DNA of 64,000 nucleotides from positions 3,158,986-3,222,985 of the forward strand of contig NW_023504022.1 in the NCBI RefSeq assembly GCF_014529535.1, given 5' to 3'. Of this stretch, positions 1 to 11,497 are shown piece by piece (within the stretch, counting starts at the first letter, position 1; each line of letters opens with the position of its first letter). A program made the translations under genes and the position numbers. Source of the DNA: Bradysia coprophila. Taxonomy: Eukaryota; Arthropoda; Insecta; Diptera; Sciaridae. The notes under the pieces are model-generated. The model worked only from the letters and a program-made list of their open reading frames with translations, did no database searches and had not been told where the DNA came from.

Positions 1-50
1 TTTCGTTTGTTTTGGCTAAACCAAACCCCTTTTTTTGGATAAATTTGCAG

Positions 51-224
51 GGATTTGTTTCGCAAACGGTCTTATAGAAAGTCGAAACGAAGAGCATGTT
101 CACCATTGGGTTCGGCCTGTTTGTCGGGAAATGGTGGAACGAATCCCAGTACTCCAGTTTCTGCCACAACAAACAACCTGGGATGCAATGAGTTCAATAC
201 GCCGCCTAGCAGTGCACAAAGCAG
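51..224 (+). CDS. Internal coding exon of an unidentified gene
   Basis: A 174-base open stretch is bounded by a good acceptor (pyrimidine-rich TTTGCAG ending at 50) and a donor (GCAG|GTAAAT at 225). In the only open frame it carries two bases, 57 codons and one base, so it is a symmetric phase-1 exon. The peptide (starting ICFANGLIES, later HHWVRPVCRE and ending RRLAVHK) has balanced composition and no low complexity. I do not recognise the family. The rest of the gene is presumably off the left edge, and no partner exon was found to the right before the repeats begin. Its exit phase does not fit the RGK exon at 2385, so they are probably not directly spliced. Confidence 0.45.
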
Positions 225-364
225 GTAAATATATTTTTTTGACGACGATATGCGGTGGGGAATGAGTAACAGATAGTTTGTTTCGACGAGGTATTTTCTA
301 CAACCCCTAAGGTAGTAGCGGGAGAATCAGAGGTTTCAAAAAAAAATCACAATTTTTCACGACG

Positions 365-1103
365 ATCATGTCCGAAGCGATAGCGGAGGACTTGACGCAG
401 TCTAACTTCCAAAAAAAGAACGAAGAAATTTTTTTGAGACGCGGCAACTATATATAGTCGAATATTTAAGTTTCTTTCCTTTGGCCTGTATCACCACAAA
501 TCCTATCTTATTCGCGCTTCAAATACGAGCAAAACGAGCTATCACTCGACTATGTAACTTTAAAATTGCCGGAGATACATCGTTTTGAAGTTGGTCATTA
601 TGATAGAAAATGCACCAAATTAACGTTTTCCAAACAATCAAAATCTTTCAACTTACTCTGTTTATCTGTCTATCTATCTATCTATCTATCGACGGTCGAT
701 CTCGGAAACTAGTCAGCCAATCTCCATGAAATTTTGCAGGAACCTCAGGGTTGGAAATGGGTGGGTCAATTATGTTTTTAGAGGTATTTCTTGAATGGTG
801 GCAGATAGAGAATTACTTTCGTCAAATTTTCGATTTTCGTCAAATTTTCTGAATTTAGTCAGATTTTGGAATTTCGTCAAATTTTCGATTTTCGTCAAAT
901 TTTCGAATTTCGTCAAATTTCGTCAAATTTTCAAATTTCGTCAAATTTTCGAATTTCGTCAAATTTCGTCAAATTTTCGAATTTCGTCAAATTTCGTCAA
1001 ATTTTCAAATTTCGTCAAATTTTCAAATTTCGTCAAATTTTCGAATTTCGTCAAATTTTCAAATTTCGTCAAATTTTCTATTTTCGTAAAATTTTTGAAT
1101 TAA
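365..1103 (+). repeat. Dispersed repeat carrying an 18-bp minisatellite, copy 1
   Basis: From ATCATGTCC at 365 the sequence is closely repeated at 60464. Both copies run through the phrases GCGGAGGACTTGACGCAGTC and GGCCTGTATCACCACAAATC, a TATC microsatellite (668-690 here), and then an array of TTTCGTCAAATTTTCGAA units. This copy lacks about 370 bases that copy 2 has between GAACCTC and GGAAATGGGT. Confidence 0.85.
817..1103 (+). repeat. Minisatellite, 18-bp unit TTTCGTCAAATTTTCGAA with 11-bp short units
   Basis: About 15 imperfect units. Because the main unit is 18 bases (a multiple of three) and lacks stop codons, it creates overlapping open frames reading FRQIFE repeats. These are not genes. 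Confidence 0.9.
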
Positions 1104-1362
1104 AACTGTAAACTGTTATAAAAAGCAGTGTTGACTACACTTCTAAAACGACTGATATCCCAACAAAAATCTCTTCGAGAAAAGTGTGACGCAGTCTTTG
1201 AAATACAATTTCAAAAATGAATGATATCGCTAGAGTTGACGCTTTCAGCTTCGTTACGCAAAAATTAAATTTTACACCCAATTAGTTCAAACAAGCTGGC
1301 TTAGGTTTTCTCATCATCTGCCAAATAATTTTTACCAAAAAAAAAATTGACTGGAAACAACC

Positions 1363-1470
1363 AAAATTTTACCAAAAAAAATTGCGTCGCAAAGTGGCAG
1401 ATGTTCAGGAACAGACCAGCAAGAAAATTTATCTGCCACATGCGACGCAGATTTTTTTGGTAAAATTTAG
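1363..1470. repeat. Short inverted repeat
   Basis: The left arm TTTTACCAAAAAAAATTGCG plus CGCAAAGTGGCAGA is matched in reverse by TCTGCCACATGCGACGCAGA followed by TTTTTTTGGTAAAA. It is a fold-back remnant in otherwise featureless AT-rich DNA (1104-1840). Confidence 0.6.
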
Positions 1471-1842
1471 TGATTAAATGTGAAAATAGTATCTACATTC
1501 GACTCGTTCTGGAAACCTCTCACACGCTATAAAAAAAGACTTTTAGTCCGTGGTACGAATAGTATTTTTCATATTGGACGAAAAGGTTCGACGAAGTCGC
1601 ACTTTTTTGGTCCTAGGTATGAAAAATTGAATTAGATGCATCATCTGGGTCTCTCTAACTCACATATTTTTACACGCGTAAGAAAAGCGCTTTTCCGATC
1701 ATTTAGTGAGATTTTCGTCGTGAAATTTTTGTAGAAAAATATTTTTCTGAAACTTTTGATTCTTGAATAAAGGAAAAAATTGTTTTAAACGTTCCATGCA
1801 GGCAAAATTACTCCATGTAGACGCTACCTCTCCAACAGTATA

Positions 1843-2030
1843 GATTTCCTCCAAGCAACGGTTAAGCCGAACACAATGAACCGAACACGAACCGATGTCA
1901 TCCATAGAACCATAACCGCAATTTATTTTTCGTTGTTATTTTGACAATTGCATTGTTCTGAGTGTTGAGGTTATGGCTCTATGGATGACGGTTTGACATT
2001 TAATTTCACCTTGGAAGAAACCTATAGAGT
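1843..2030. repeat. Imperfect fold-back sequence
   Basis: The arms face each other around 1925: GATGTCATCCATAGAACCAT on the left against GGTTATGGCTCTATGGATGA on the right. The outer flanks (TATAGATTTCCTCCAAG and CACCTTGGAAGAAACCTATA) also pair. The same motif recurs near 25710 and 37060, so it is an end of a dispersed family. Confidence 0.55.
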
Positions 2031-2384
2031 GTTAAAGGAGAGTAGAAATTTTGACGTGTCGAACTCAGTCAAATTAACAGGTTTTTTTTCCATGTTTACA
2101 AACAAATTTTGACGAGCTTAGTTAAACAAAGAGTTTCTAATATTACGTCCCAGCCGTCTCTCTGTAGTTAATTTAGAGTGTTGAAAGAGCGATTAACAAT
2201 GGGAAAAACCAGTTAATTTACCTGATTTCGATTTAGCACTCTATGCAACCTTGGTTAACACCAGAGAAATTATGTCCATTTTAATAGCTTTGAAATCTGC
2301 TCGTTTATTCGACATTCTCTTGACGAAACATTATAACGAAAACGACGAAAGTTACGAAAATACTAATTTTCTGTTTTGTGACAG

Positions 2385-2502
2385 TCCGAGAAAATACCGT
2401 GGATCACGCACATCTACCAGTTTAAAGGTGAAAGGACTTTTGGGACGAGTGTGGGCCAGAGATTCCAAATCAAAAAGCTGTGAGAATCTTCATGTGTTGT
2501 AA
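2385..2502 (+). CDS. Last coding exon of an RGK-family (Rad/Gem/Rem) GTPase
   Basis: The exon follows the acceptor TTTTGTGACAG at 2384 and ends at TAA (2500-2502). It encodes a basic tail with the segment GLLGRVWARDSKSKSCENLH and terminates in VL. RGK GTPases share this C-terminal extension: an amphipathic basic helix with a GLLG/W..ARxS-like segment (membrane and calmodulin/14-3-3 binding), then a conserved C-x-x-L-x-V-L terminus. RGK proteins are Ras-like and inhibit high-voltage calcium channels. The G domain is not in this window, so earlier exons must lie to the left, beyond the start. The open frame extends upstream of 2385, but that part is AT-rich and reads poorly, so I take the acceptor as the exon boundary. 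Recognition rests on the tail alone. Confidence 0.7.
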
Positions 2503-3157
2503 AAGTTGTAAAAATAAGAAGAAAAAGATTTCCGTGTCTCCATTTAAATTTGAAAAAAAAAAAAATCCGCGACATTGTAACGCGGCAATGAGTTTAATTC
2601 CAAAGTAAACAAAAAGTTAAAATTAAAAACTAAGGAAAGATAAGCAAAATTTTCCAAACTTAAGCAAAACAAATTTTAATTCAAAAATGTAGAAACTTAA
2701 TTCATCAAAAATGAACCGTGTATACAATGGGAACAGTTGGTGTGTAAAAAAAATATTAATTTTAAAATTTAAATTAAAAAAAAATTTACCTTTTTCGATG
2801 TATAATGTGACCGAGATGTTAAAAATGTTTTATTGACCGTTTTTTTGTCATTGGATCGTATAGATGTAAAATTTAATTCGGATTTGAATGTCAACCAAAT
2901 GAGAAATCATTTAATTTACCAGATGAGATAATGTCCCAAATTTAGTCGTAAGATTTTTTATACCAACTGTAGAATTAAAAATTTTTATATTGAACACCGA
3001 CCAGTAGACAATTTTCTTTTTGGTTTTCGTTTTTCGAGAGTATACCCCAAACCGAACGTTTTATGATTTTAAAATATTTCGATTTCGTTCGCCTATCATA
3101 CCGAAGTAGGACCAAGTCTATCTGTCAACCATTTTCGGACATTAGTGCTTCGATTAA

Positions 3158-3371
3158 AGTATAGTTTCCACTTAAAAAAAAGCACTCCGTTTAGCCTTCG
3201 TCTACATGACAGTTGTAAAATAGAACAAAGGAACTGTCACGTAAACGGAGTAAAAAATTGAAATAAATTCAATTTCCACTCCGTTTGCGTGACAGTTCTT
3301 TTGTTCTATTTTACAACTGTCATGTAGACGGAGGCTAAACGGAGTGCTTTTTTTTAAGTGGAAACTATACT
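3158..3371. mobile_element. Harbinger-like MITE (TWA target site), copy 1
   Basis: This 214-bp element is almost entirely inverted repeat. It starts AGTATAGTTTCCACTTAAAA and ends in its reverse complement. It is flanked by TAA at 3155-3157 and 3372-3374. A 3-bp TWA duplication is typical of PIF/Harbinger MITEs. A second copy is at 22158. Confidence 0.85.
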
Positions 3372-3489
3372 TAATAAACCTATTTAGTGCACAAGCCATT
3401 ATTGCAAGAACGTTGTAGATGATTTTAAATGCCAGGATGGTACGACATGTCCCGACAATATATTTATTGTTTGTTTTTCGCTGACAAGC

Positions 3490-3680
3490 ATAACAAGGGA
3501 TAAAAAGTTAAAAAGTAGAGTTTTCGTGTGAATTTTGTTCATCCGAGGCGAAGCCGATATCAAGAAACACACGAAAACGAGACTTTACAACTTTTTATCC
3601 CGAGTTATTTAATGGATTTTACATGCTGACGCCCTCAGTGCTTGAAACATGAAAAGTACGGTTTTCGACGGATATAACAT
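3490..3680 (+). repeat. Dispersed repeat around GAGGCGAAGCCGA, copy 1
   Basis: Contains a short fold-back (GTTTTCGTGTG against CACACGAAAACG) centred on GAGGCGAAGCCGA, then TTTATCCCGAGTTATTTAAT and GAAAAGTACGGTTTTCG. It is closely matched at 18705-18875. Confidence 0.75.
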
Positions 3681-4453
3681 GTAAAATACTATTACATGCT
3701 TTTGAGCTTCAAGTCAATTTACTTTTCATCTCTAGGTTTGTAATAAACCACTTTCGACCCGAGTGAAAACAAAAAGTACGTAAAATGGCTTGTTTTCTTT
3801 AAAAAATGGACCAAAAGCTCATCTGGGCGTTACGGAACCAGCGCAAACTCTCTACCTAATTTTTCTATATTTATAAGGCCGTGGAGCATTTCTTCGTTAT
3901 AGTTTCAGTCAGTGCGGAAAACGAAACTGATATAGTAGACCCGAGTGAGTATGGCATACTCGTAAGACAACAGTCGCTCACTGTAGCACGATTAGATTTA
4001 ACAATGGAACATTTTTGTCATTTGTTAACTCACGTTGTGAGTTCGCGTCCGAATTTTAAGTATGATTGATCGAATGGACCTTTTGCTTCGGGAGGGAACA
4101 TTCTGTGTGTATTTCTCCTTCATAGGTCATGCAACGCACTGCGTGCTGAGGCTTAAGCTAATCATTCACATAGCTATTGAGGTGATTTGTGATTCAGATT
4201 CCAAGTCAGGTTAGAGTTAACTCGTCCATGAATAATGGATATGACTGTGCACGCAGCATGTTCACTGCCTCAATCGATGATAAGGTTTCCTAATAATGGA
4301 AATCAATCACATGGTGCATCGATAATCGATTAGGAAATGAATCGATTGAATTATCGAACCTGCCCTTAAGGAATCTAGAAAATGAGCAACGTTCATTGAA
4401 CACGAACTTCTTGAGTTACAAAAATAATTGATGAAACATCTGGGATATTTCTT

Positions 4454-4671
4454 TATAGACCATTTAAGTTGATAAAAAGACTAGATGGTCTGGAGGGATG
4501 AATTGACAGCTGACAGCTACAATCGGTTCGCTTTTCATTGATTGTGTTCACTCTCGTTGAATAAAAGTGAAAAGTGAAAGACAGTGACCAAAAGCGAACC
4601 GATCACAGCTGTCAACTGTCAATTCATCCCTCCAGACCATCTAGTCTTTTTTTCAACTTAAAAGGTCTATA
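4454..4671. mobile_element. Fold-back element of 218 bp
   Basis: The left arm has TATAGACC, then AAAGACTAGATGGTCTGGAG, GGATGAATTGACAG and CGGTTCGCTTTT. The right arm is the reverse complement with few mismatches. A central loop lies around 4540-4570. No clear target duplication was seen. Confidence 0.8.
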
Positions 4672-5220
4672 GTGACAATGAGTGTACTGACAATAGAGCC
4701 GTGTCGGTCTGCCGGTATTTGGGTTGTCAAACTCTTTCTAGCCATGGGAAACTATTTTTTTTAATTTGCGTAAATTGCAGCTCTGGAATGAATAATAATA
4801 TATAAACCAACCAACAATTGCATTAGGAAACTTAATCTACTTTTGCGCGGTTTTTTTTTAATTGAATGTTTAACAATAGCAAAACAAAACGAAAAAAATA
4901 ATAATTAAAAAATCAAAAGCAATATTTCATTTATTATAAATAATGAATCACGAGTAGCAGTTTAAAATCGCCCGATATTTCCAGTTAGATTTGATGTAAT
5001 TTTTCTGCATGCAATTTTCAACGGTTCTTTTCAAACAAAAATTTCAATAAAATAATTCTCGTAGTTTTACCAATAAAACTTATTGTCACTCATATGTGAA
5101 CCAGTCATGGGATTCACGAACAAAAACTGCAGAGTTTACTGACCGAATTTGCAACCGTTAGATATTGACCGTTAGATATGTTAGTTACTAACTCTATTCT
5201 CAAAGTAGGTTGACCTAAAT

Positions 5221-5432
5221 CAACGCACTGCTCCTAGCATGAACATAAGAAATGTTTGGAGGCTGATGAAGTCACAGTAGGCACTGCATTTCTTTCGTAA
5301 AGATAGATGACTTGCTTTCATTGTATGAGCTAAAACACACAATACAATCATTCTTTAGCGGTAGCTCTCATCACAAATGCCTCCAAATTGGACATTTTTC
5401 AAAGTAGTGTTCATGTTAGGAGCAGTGCGTTG
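5221..5432. mobile_element. CAACGCAC-family MITE, 212-bp variant
   Basis: Terminal repeats CAACGCACTGCTCCTAGCAT and its near-perfect inverse. Flanks CCTAAAT (5214-5220) and CCTGAAT (5433-5439) form a 7-bp target duplication with one mismatch. A related half-copy lies at about 6052-6180 (GCACTGCTCCTAGCATGAAC). Confidence 0.8.
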
Positions 5433-6946
5433 CCTGAATAGTCTGCATATGGGGTAGAGGCGCCACATTTTTTTACACATACTTTCATATACCGTGCACG
5501 CATAAAGTCGTCGAACACATGAACAAAAGAGTCGCAAACAATAGTACAATAAAATCTCTTCTGTTGTTCTATTGTGTATGATTTTATTGTTCTATTGTTC
5601 ACATCTTCGACGACTTTCTGTGTGCACGGTACTTTATTTGTGGGAAATTATTGGCTTCAGACTAATGCATTTTTTACGATGTTAAATTTTCTTTTATTCC
5701 CTTGACAACTGTCACGAAAACGGTTTTCTAATTAATTGTAAACTGATTGATTTGTCAGAAACCCAGAGAAATGGTAGATAGTTTTGGAACCAATCGTTTC
5801 AAAAATATATCGATTGAGAGGATCTCTTTCATACAAAAATATGAGAGAAGAGAGGCGCCGTTTACCATTTCTCTGAAAAACAACCATTATTGCCAGTATG
5901 ATGTTGTCCATGTGTTCAGAGGCCATAGTTCTGAAAAATAATTAATTTCCCTCGGGGGAAAAATGGGCTAGGATTCACATATCGCAGAACAAAAGGTATT
6001 CGTAAAACACTTGAAAAGCTATGTGAAGAAATCGGCTCCTTCCAAAACGACAGCACTGCTCCTAGCATGAACAGTGAATTGGCAAGTGTCAAATTTGGAG
6101 GCTTCAATGATAAGAGCTACCTGTAAGTCATACAATTAAATTAATCATCTATCTTTACAAAAGTAACGCAGTCCGCAGTCCCTAATGTGATTTCATCATC
6201 CTTCGAATATTTTCTATGGTAATTGGCAGTGCTACGACAAAACACAAAAATTCCTACTTTTGTCGTTTTCTCTTCCCATATGTAGTTCTGATGAACATCA
6301 TACAAATTCCTTGTGGTCCTTTGTCCTTTGTACAGTAAAATGCATGTTAAAAAAATTGAAGTACAAGATTTGAAATCAATTGGTTAAAAATGCTTTGAGC
6401 GTTTACTTTTCATATGAGTGTACATTAGGCACTAGTAAAGTCACTCAACTGAGTACTCGTGTAGCACCTGAAACAAAAGTGGCAAGAAGATCTATTTTGG
6501 GAAATGTTTGTTTACATTCAACTGTAACAACCATAAAAAGCCATTTATATTCGGTGTTAACAGATCAACAATCGAAAAGAGCTTAATTATTCTGCAACCA
6601 GTCGATATGTTTACCAATTAAACAAACAGACGCCGCATAACTTACTCATGCAAACAATTTAATTCCCAAAATTCGTTTCAAATATGCATTCCGTTGACTG
6701 CTGATGCTTGTTTTATTGTCGTCAAAATGTTTTCAATTTATAATGAGCACAGCTGGCAGCGTTCTTAGTCCTAATGTCTTACGCATTTTTGGTAGTCATT
6801 GACATGCTATGGTCGTTGAATCTATTTTTCATTTTACTGGATGTTTAATTCAACTTTTTAGACGGTGCTTCCATAGGTTGTGGTTTTAGTTCACAAAATT
6901 TCTCACTAGATGGCGACGTTAATTCAGTGTAAGTGACAAGTTTTGC

Positions 6947-7108
6947 CAACTCACCTCAAGCATGAGTGGTAGTCTAAATAGAGTACTGAAACGGGACAGT
7001 GTAGCAAACAAATTTTGGCAATGTAAAAAAAACTGGAATCAGTTTTCATACAAAATAGTACTCTATTTGGGAGCTGTAACTCGAAGCACTTTTGCTTGAA
7101 GTGCGTTG
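6947..7108. mobile_element. CAACGCAC-family MITE, 162-bp form
   Basis: Same length and internal sequence as the 40680 copy (phrases AGAGTACTGAAACGGGACAG and AATAGTACTCTATTTG). Ends are CAACTCAC and GTGCGTTG. No intact target duplication, so it is an older insertion. Confidence 0.8.
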
Positions 7109-7391
7109 ACATTACACATGATTCGATATGCTCAAGAAGTAATTTATTTTAAAATGAAATTTAATATTCCAATTATATAGTTGGCAGAAGGTCCGGTTGA
7201 TATGTCAATTAAGGATTGAAGAGGCAACTGAGTTACCGTAACTCTGAGCGAAGCGAAGGAATGACAGAAGATGTATGAGCGTTCTGTAATTTTTTGACTT
7301 CAACGTACTAGATCAGGGAAATTTTATATGAAACCTTCGTTTCGCGCAAGTAGGTCTACACTAAGCTTAACCAAAAAACAATAGGTCATGT

Positions 7392-7632
7392 TGAATACAG
7401 TCGAAGGCAGTCAACTTTCAGCATAAATTTGCTTCAGCTGTTTTTCAGCTGATTCACACATACAATCAAAACTGGTTGTCCTTGTTCATAAGGTCGAAGC
7501 TGCTACACGCACGCGCATGATAGTGGTAAAACCGTATAAAGACGTATAAACGGTTGTGATTGTTTATGGGGATCAGTTGAAAAACAGCTGAAGCTAATTT
7601 ATGCTGAAAATTGACTGCCTTTGACTGTATCA
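7392..7632. mobile_element. Fold-back element
   Basis: Arms of about 60 bases share CAGCATAAATT and CTTCAGCTGTTTTTCA. The left arm starts TGAATACAGTC and the right ends GACTGTATCA. The internal open frame on the minus strand is not gene-like. Confidence 0.7.
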
Positions 7633-8892
7633 CACTTGTTAGCAATTTATCTGTGGCGCTTTTGTAGTTTTCAGTATTAAACCTCACGAAATGACCGTTC
7701 TCAGCTAAGAAAATTTGTGTTTTCAGTGTGCTGCGAGACATGCTCTATTATTCTCCGGGTAAAATACGCCGTTTATACTGAACGGAACTGTGCAAAGTGG
7801 AGCTTGATCTATTACATTTTGACATAAACAACTACTTCGTCGCATACCCTATTTCCTACAGTCTGGTCAGCCCAGACAGGAGTTTTTAATATGATATATG
7901 TAAGGTTCTTATTCATTCAGATTTTTGTTCATCAGGCTTTCTTGTATTGGTGGTCAGTATGCCTAAAGGAAACCAGTGAAGCCTGTAGAAGAGACGCCAA
8001 AATTCTTTTCGGTATTTCATTCTTTACGCTTCATTTCCTGACAATTATCCATAAAGTGTCATAGCAGTGAAGTTGGTTCACAGAAAAAATAGAGCTCTGT
8101 TGGCGTCATTAGTATTGCTATGACGAAATGTCATAAGAATTATACAAAAGATCTCTTTGGTTGACGACTGACAGGGCGAGCGCATGTCAAAAGTTGTGTG
8201 CAAACTAAACACAGCCAACTTCGCAAAGAGGGGAAGTTTTTGAAAAAAAAGTTAGGAAAACAGTTAACATAGAAAATGCTAATGGAAAATTGAATTAAAC
8301 ACTTTTAGTAACCGTGAAATGTTTATGTTTGAAGTCGAGGAAAATAAAAGCGTTGAATTGCTCGAAAAAATGTCTAAAATTTGTTGCTGCATTTGCAGGA
8401 ATTTGAATAATTTTCCGCTTTTGCGATGTTGGCTATGATTAGTCTGCACACAAAATCATACCACGCAAACCGATGAGATCTATTACGTTTCATCTTTAGT
8501 TTCCAAACAGCACTGTCGGCTGTAGAGGTTTTCGCTCTATACTTCATACTCTTCAACGTTATCTTCAATGGTATGAAATTGCTATTGAGGGTGTGGGAAG
8601 AAGTGGAGTTCTTTCAGGAACTGCATTCATTGTAGATGTGATCAAATCACATCATACTTTCAATTGTGAAATGCTAGAGGGCACCGTACAGCGTAAAAGA
8701 TCCAAATAGCTTATTAGATATAAAGTACTTCCAAACGCTCATACGCGTAGAACGAGAAAGACTCTGTAGCATGGACGTGGACGACGTGCGATGTATTGAA
8801 AGAAGTACATGGAACTGTCTAACTTCAAAATATTGTTAATCTGTACTAAAGAAAGTCGCCTCACTTACGGAACCCATCTACAGGCCATCAAG

Positions 8893-9040
8893 CAACGCAC
8901 TTCAAGCAAAAATGCTTCTAATGACAGCTGCCAGATAGAGTACTATTTTGTATGAAAATTTGTTTACAGTGCAAAACATTGTTCGTTAAACTGTAGATTT
9001 TCAGTACTCTATTTAGAGTACTCATGCTTGAAGTGTGTTG
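8893..9040. mobile_element. CAACGCAC-family MITE with intact 7-bp duplication
   Basis: Starts CAACGCACTTCAAGCAAAAA and ends ATGCTTGAAGTGTGTTG. It is flanked on both sides by the perfect 7-mer CATCAAG (8886-8892 and 9041-9047), so it inserted recently. Confidence 0.9.
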
Positions 9041-9049
9041 CATCAAGTC

Positions 9050-10960
9050 AACATTTTAACACATTAATGTCAGGTAGTTTTGTGAGTTTATACACGTTCA
9101 TAGTGTTAAACAGACACACTAATATAATACTTGTTATGCAACTATAACTACTTCCGATAGTAATGGCGAAACTTTTAGATATTTTGTAATAGAGTCATAC
9201 TATATTAGTCCATTGAAATGTCTCAGTACACGAAGTTTCTTCCTATCTTAATTTGGTAAGGTTGTCGCTACCTCGAATGGTGCTATCCTGCGAAGAACTG
9301 AAAACCAGTTTTTAAAAACACTCGCTTCGCTCGTCGGTTGTTCTCGAGCTGTATTAAAAAAAAAGAAAGAAATCAATAGATGAAGCATTGAACTGACTTT
9401 GAGAAATTCCCTTTAGTGTTTCCAGTGGTTTAATATCCTATGACTGGCTCATATACAAAAAAAAAACGAAAATGGAAATGTTTAAGCTCGTTAAATGAAG
9501 CAAAATGAAAATTTTGTGAAAAAGTATTACTAAGTTAAGCAAAAAGCAATGTAATTTTTAAGCAGCAGTTGGGTCCACGATTTAAAACTAAATTTTTAAC
9601 TAAATGCGAAATTGATTTTTGTTGTTGATTGAAACAAAATTAACTATTTTTAAACGAAAAACAGAAAAAGTTTTTTTTCCAAAATTTGAGAGTAAATTAA
9701 AATAATGGACTGAGTAGAACGAAATTCGATAGCAATTCGATAGTACTTTAAGTTAGCCGACAGTCTACTCTTAAGATAAGTACATAGTTGGTGAAAATTG
9801 TAAGAAAAATGTCTGAAAAATGAACTCATGCGTAATGCTTGCGGAATGTTGACAGAACATGTTTGGACGATCTGTCAAATTTTTTGCCCATTTTTCAAGC
9901 AATTTTCATGCATTTTGCATGGTCTCACAAACTGTTTACTGGCCTTTATAAAAAACACGTTGTATCTTATGGTCGTATGACATTTTCAGTTTAAGTGATT
10001 CCATCTTGTAAGGCCTTCGCTTCCTCCTGTTACATTTTTGCCAGCGAAACGGTGACAGGTGGTGATTTCACCACCTGTTAACATTTCTATGACCTTTGAA
10101 ATTTTTCAGTAACAAACTTAACTAACTTCAAGTCTTTAAGTGCTTATCGTTCTGCAGTTTTATTGGTTCCACATCGTTTTTTATGCTTTCAACAAAGGAA
10201 ACGTAAAGAGAGTTGTTGCACTCACTCGTACATGAAGAATGGAAGAAATGAAAAGAGAGACGCTTTTCTCATGTGTGGAACGAATAAAACGATGAAAGCA
10301 AACAAAACCCACGAAAAGATAAGATTTATTTGGAGCTGAGTGTATATGAAAAGTGGAAAACTCTTCAAATTCTAAATAATTGTGTAAAAATGGGATTCAG
10401 TTAAGTTACACCTATCAAAGGGAGCGTTTGTAACTTTTTAAAATTTCATCCAGAGAAGGAATGGACCAAAACAACCAGAAAATATCTCAAAGAGAATATT
10501 CTTCTGCGGCAGACATGGAAATTCCACAAGTAGTTTAACTCTGTTGTGTATCGTGGGCCATGTTTTGTTTTGCTCTTATTCTCTGGATGAAAGCTTAAAA
10601 AGTTAATTGACGCTCTCATCTACAGTTACCATTGCAATAATGTAGCGGAAAGGCGAATATCTTTAAGGAAAATCCTTATGTATGCACTGTGGCACACTTT
10701 AAATTCCCCCGATTGTATCACAATAATGTAATGCGAATATTTAACAAAACCATAATTGTATTCATGTACTTCCGGCGGTTTGCAATTTGTGCCCCGTAGG
10801 TCTAAAAGCTCTTCTTTTTTTATAAAAACATCTAAAATCAATGTATCAATGATCTGAATGTACACAAACAAAGTTATTATCGAATCAAATAAAAAAAAAA
10901 TCTTAAAACCAAAACGTATTTGTGACTATCGTAAAGCGTAAAACGGAATGCCACAGGTTT
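9050..10960. other. AT-rich region without recognised genes
   Basis: No coding exon or repeat family recognised. It holds a short perfect hairpin at 10055-10079 (ACAGGTGGTG facing CACCACCTGT). The small open frames here are random in composition. The stretches 2503-3150, 3680-4450, 5440-6940 and 7633-8890 are likewise without supported genes. Confidence 0.5.
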
Positions 10961-10967
10961 GTATGGA

Positions 10968-11159
10968 CAAAGCACCTAGCATGCAGGGTAATAGAATAAA
11001 ATAGTACTTTAATGTACCCTAAGCATGCGAACATTTCCATTCCTTTTTTTGCTTAATGTCATTGCAAAATTACCATTAAGGCTGCTAACGGTATTACTGG
11101 TATCAAAATACTACTCTATTTGACGCGTAAAAACGTCTATTACTCTGCTAGGTGCTTTG
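10968..11159. mobile_element. Diverged CAACGCAC-type MITE
   Basis: Ends CAAAGCACCTAGCA and TGCTAGGTGCTTTG are inverted. It contains the family's AATAGTACT and CTACTCTATTTGAC motifs. No target duplication seen. Confidence 0.6.
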
Positions 11160-11497
11160 GCGCTACGTTCATAAAGGCTCTGAAAATTCAAAATGGAAAT
11201 TGTGATGGTCTCACTAACCGGGCCTTTTCACAACGACACATGCGAGATTTCTAATGCTGTGCGACGTGAAATTTGAAAATTTTTCCTCCCATAAATTCAT
11301 AGTGACTCTACTCGAAAATATTCGCCACAACCATACCAAATGCCAGATTTTTAGGCTATGACAACTATTAATTTCATTCATAAAATCACATGAAATGTCG
11401 CTTTCGCATCAGCAAAATTGAATTTTTTTTCAATTTTACCAAAGTACCAGTGACTTTCCAATACAGAATACAACAATTCAGCACAACAAGAATTTGA

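Noticed and set aside
795..1111. Overlapping Phe/Lys-rich ORFs, also at 61238-62066 on both strands
   Set aside because: They read through an 18-bp minisatellite whose period is a multiple of three; the FRQIFE-type peptides are artefacts.
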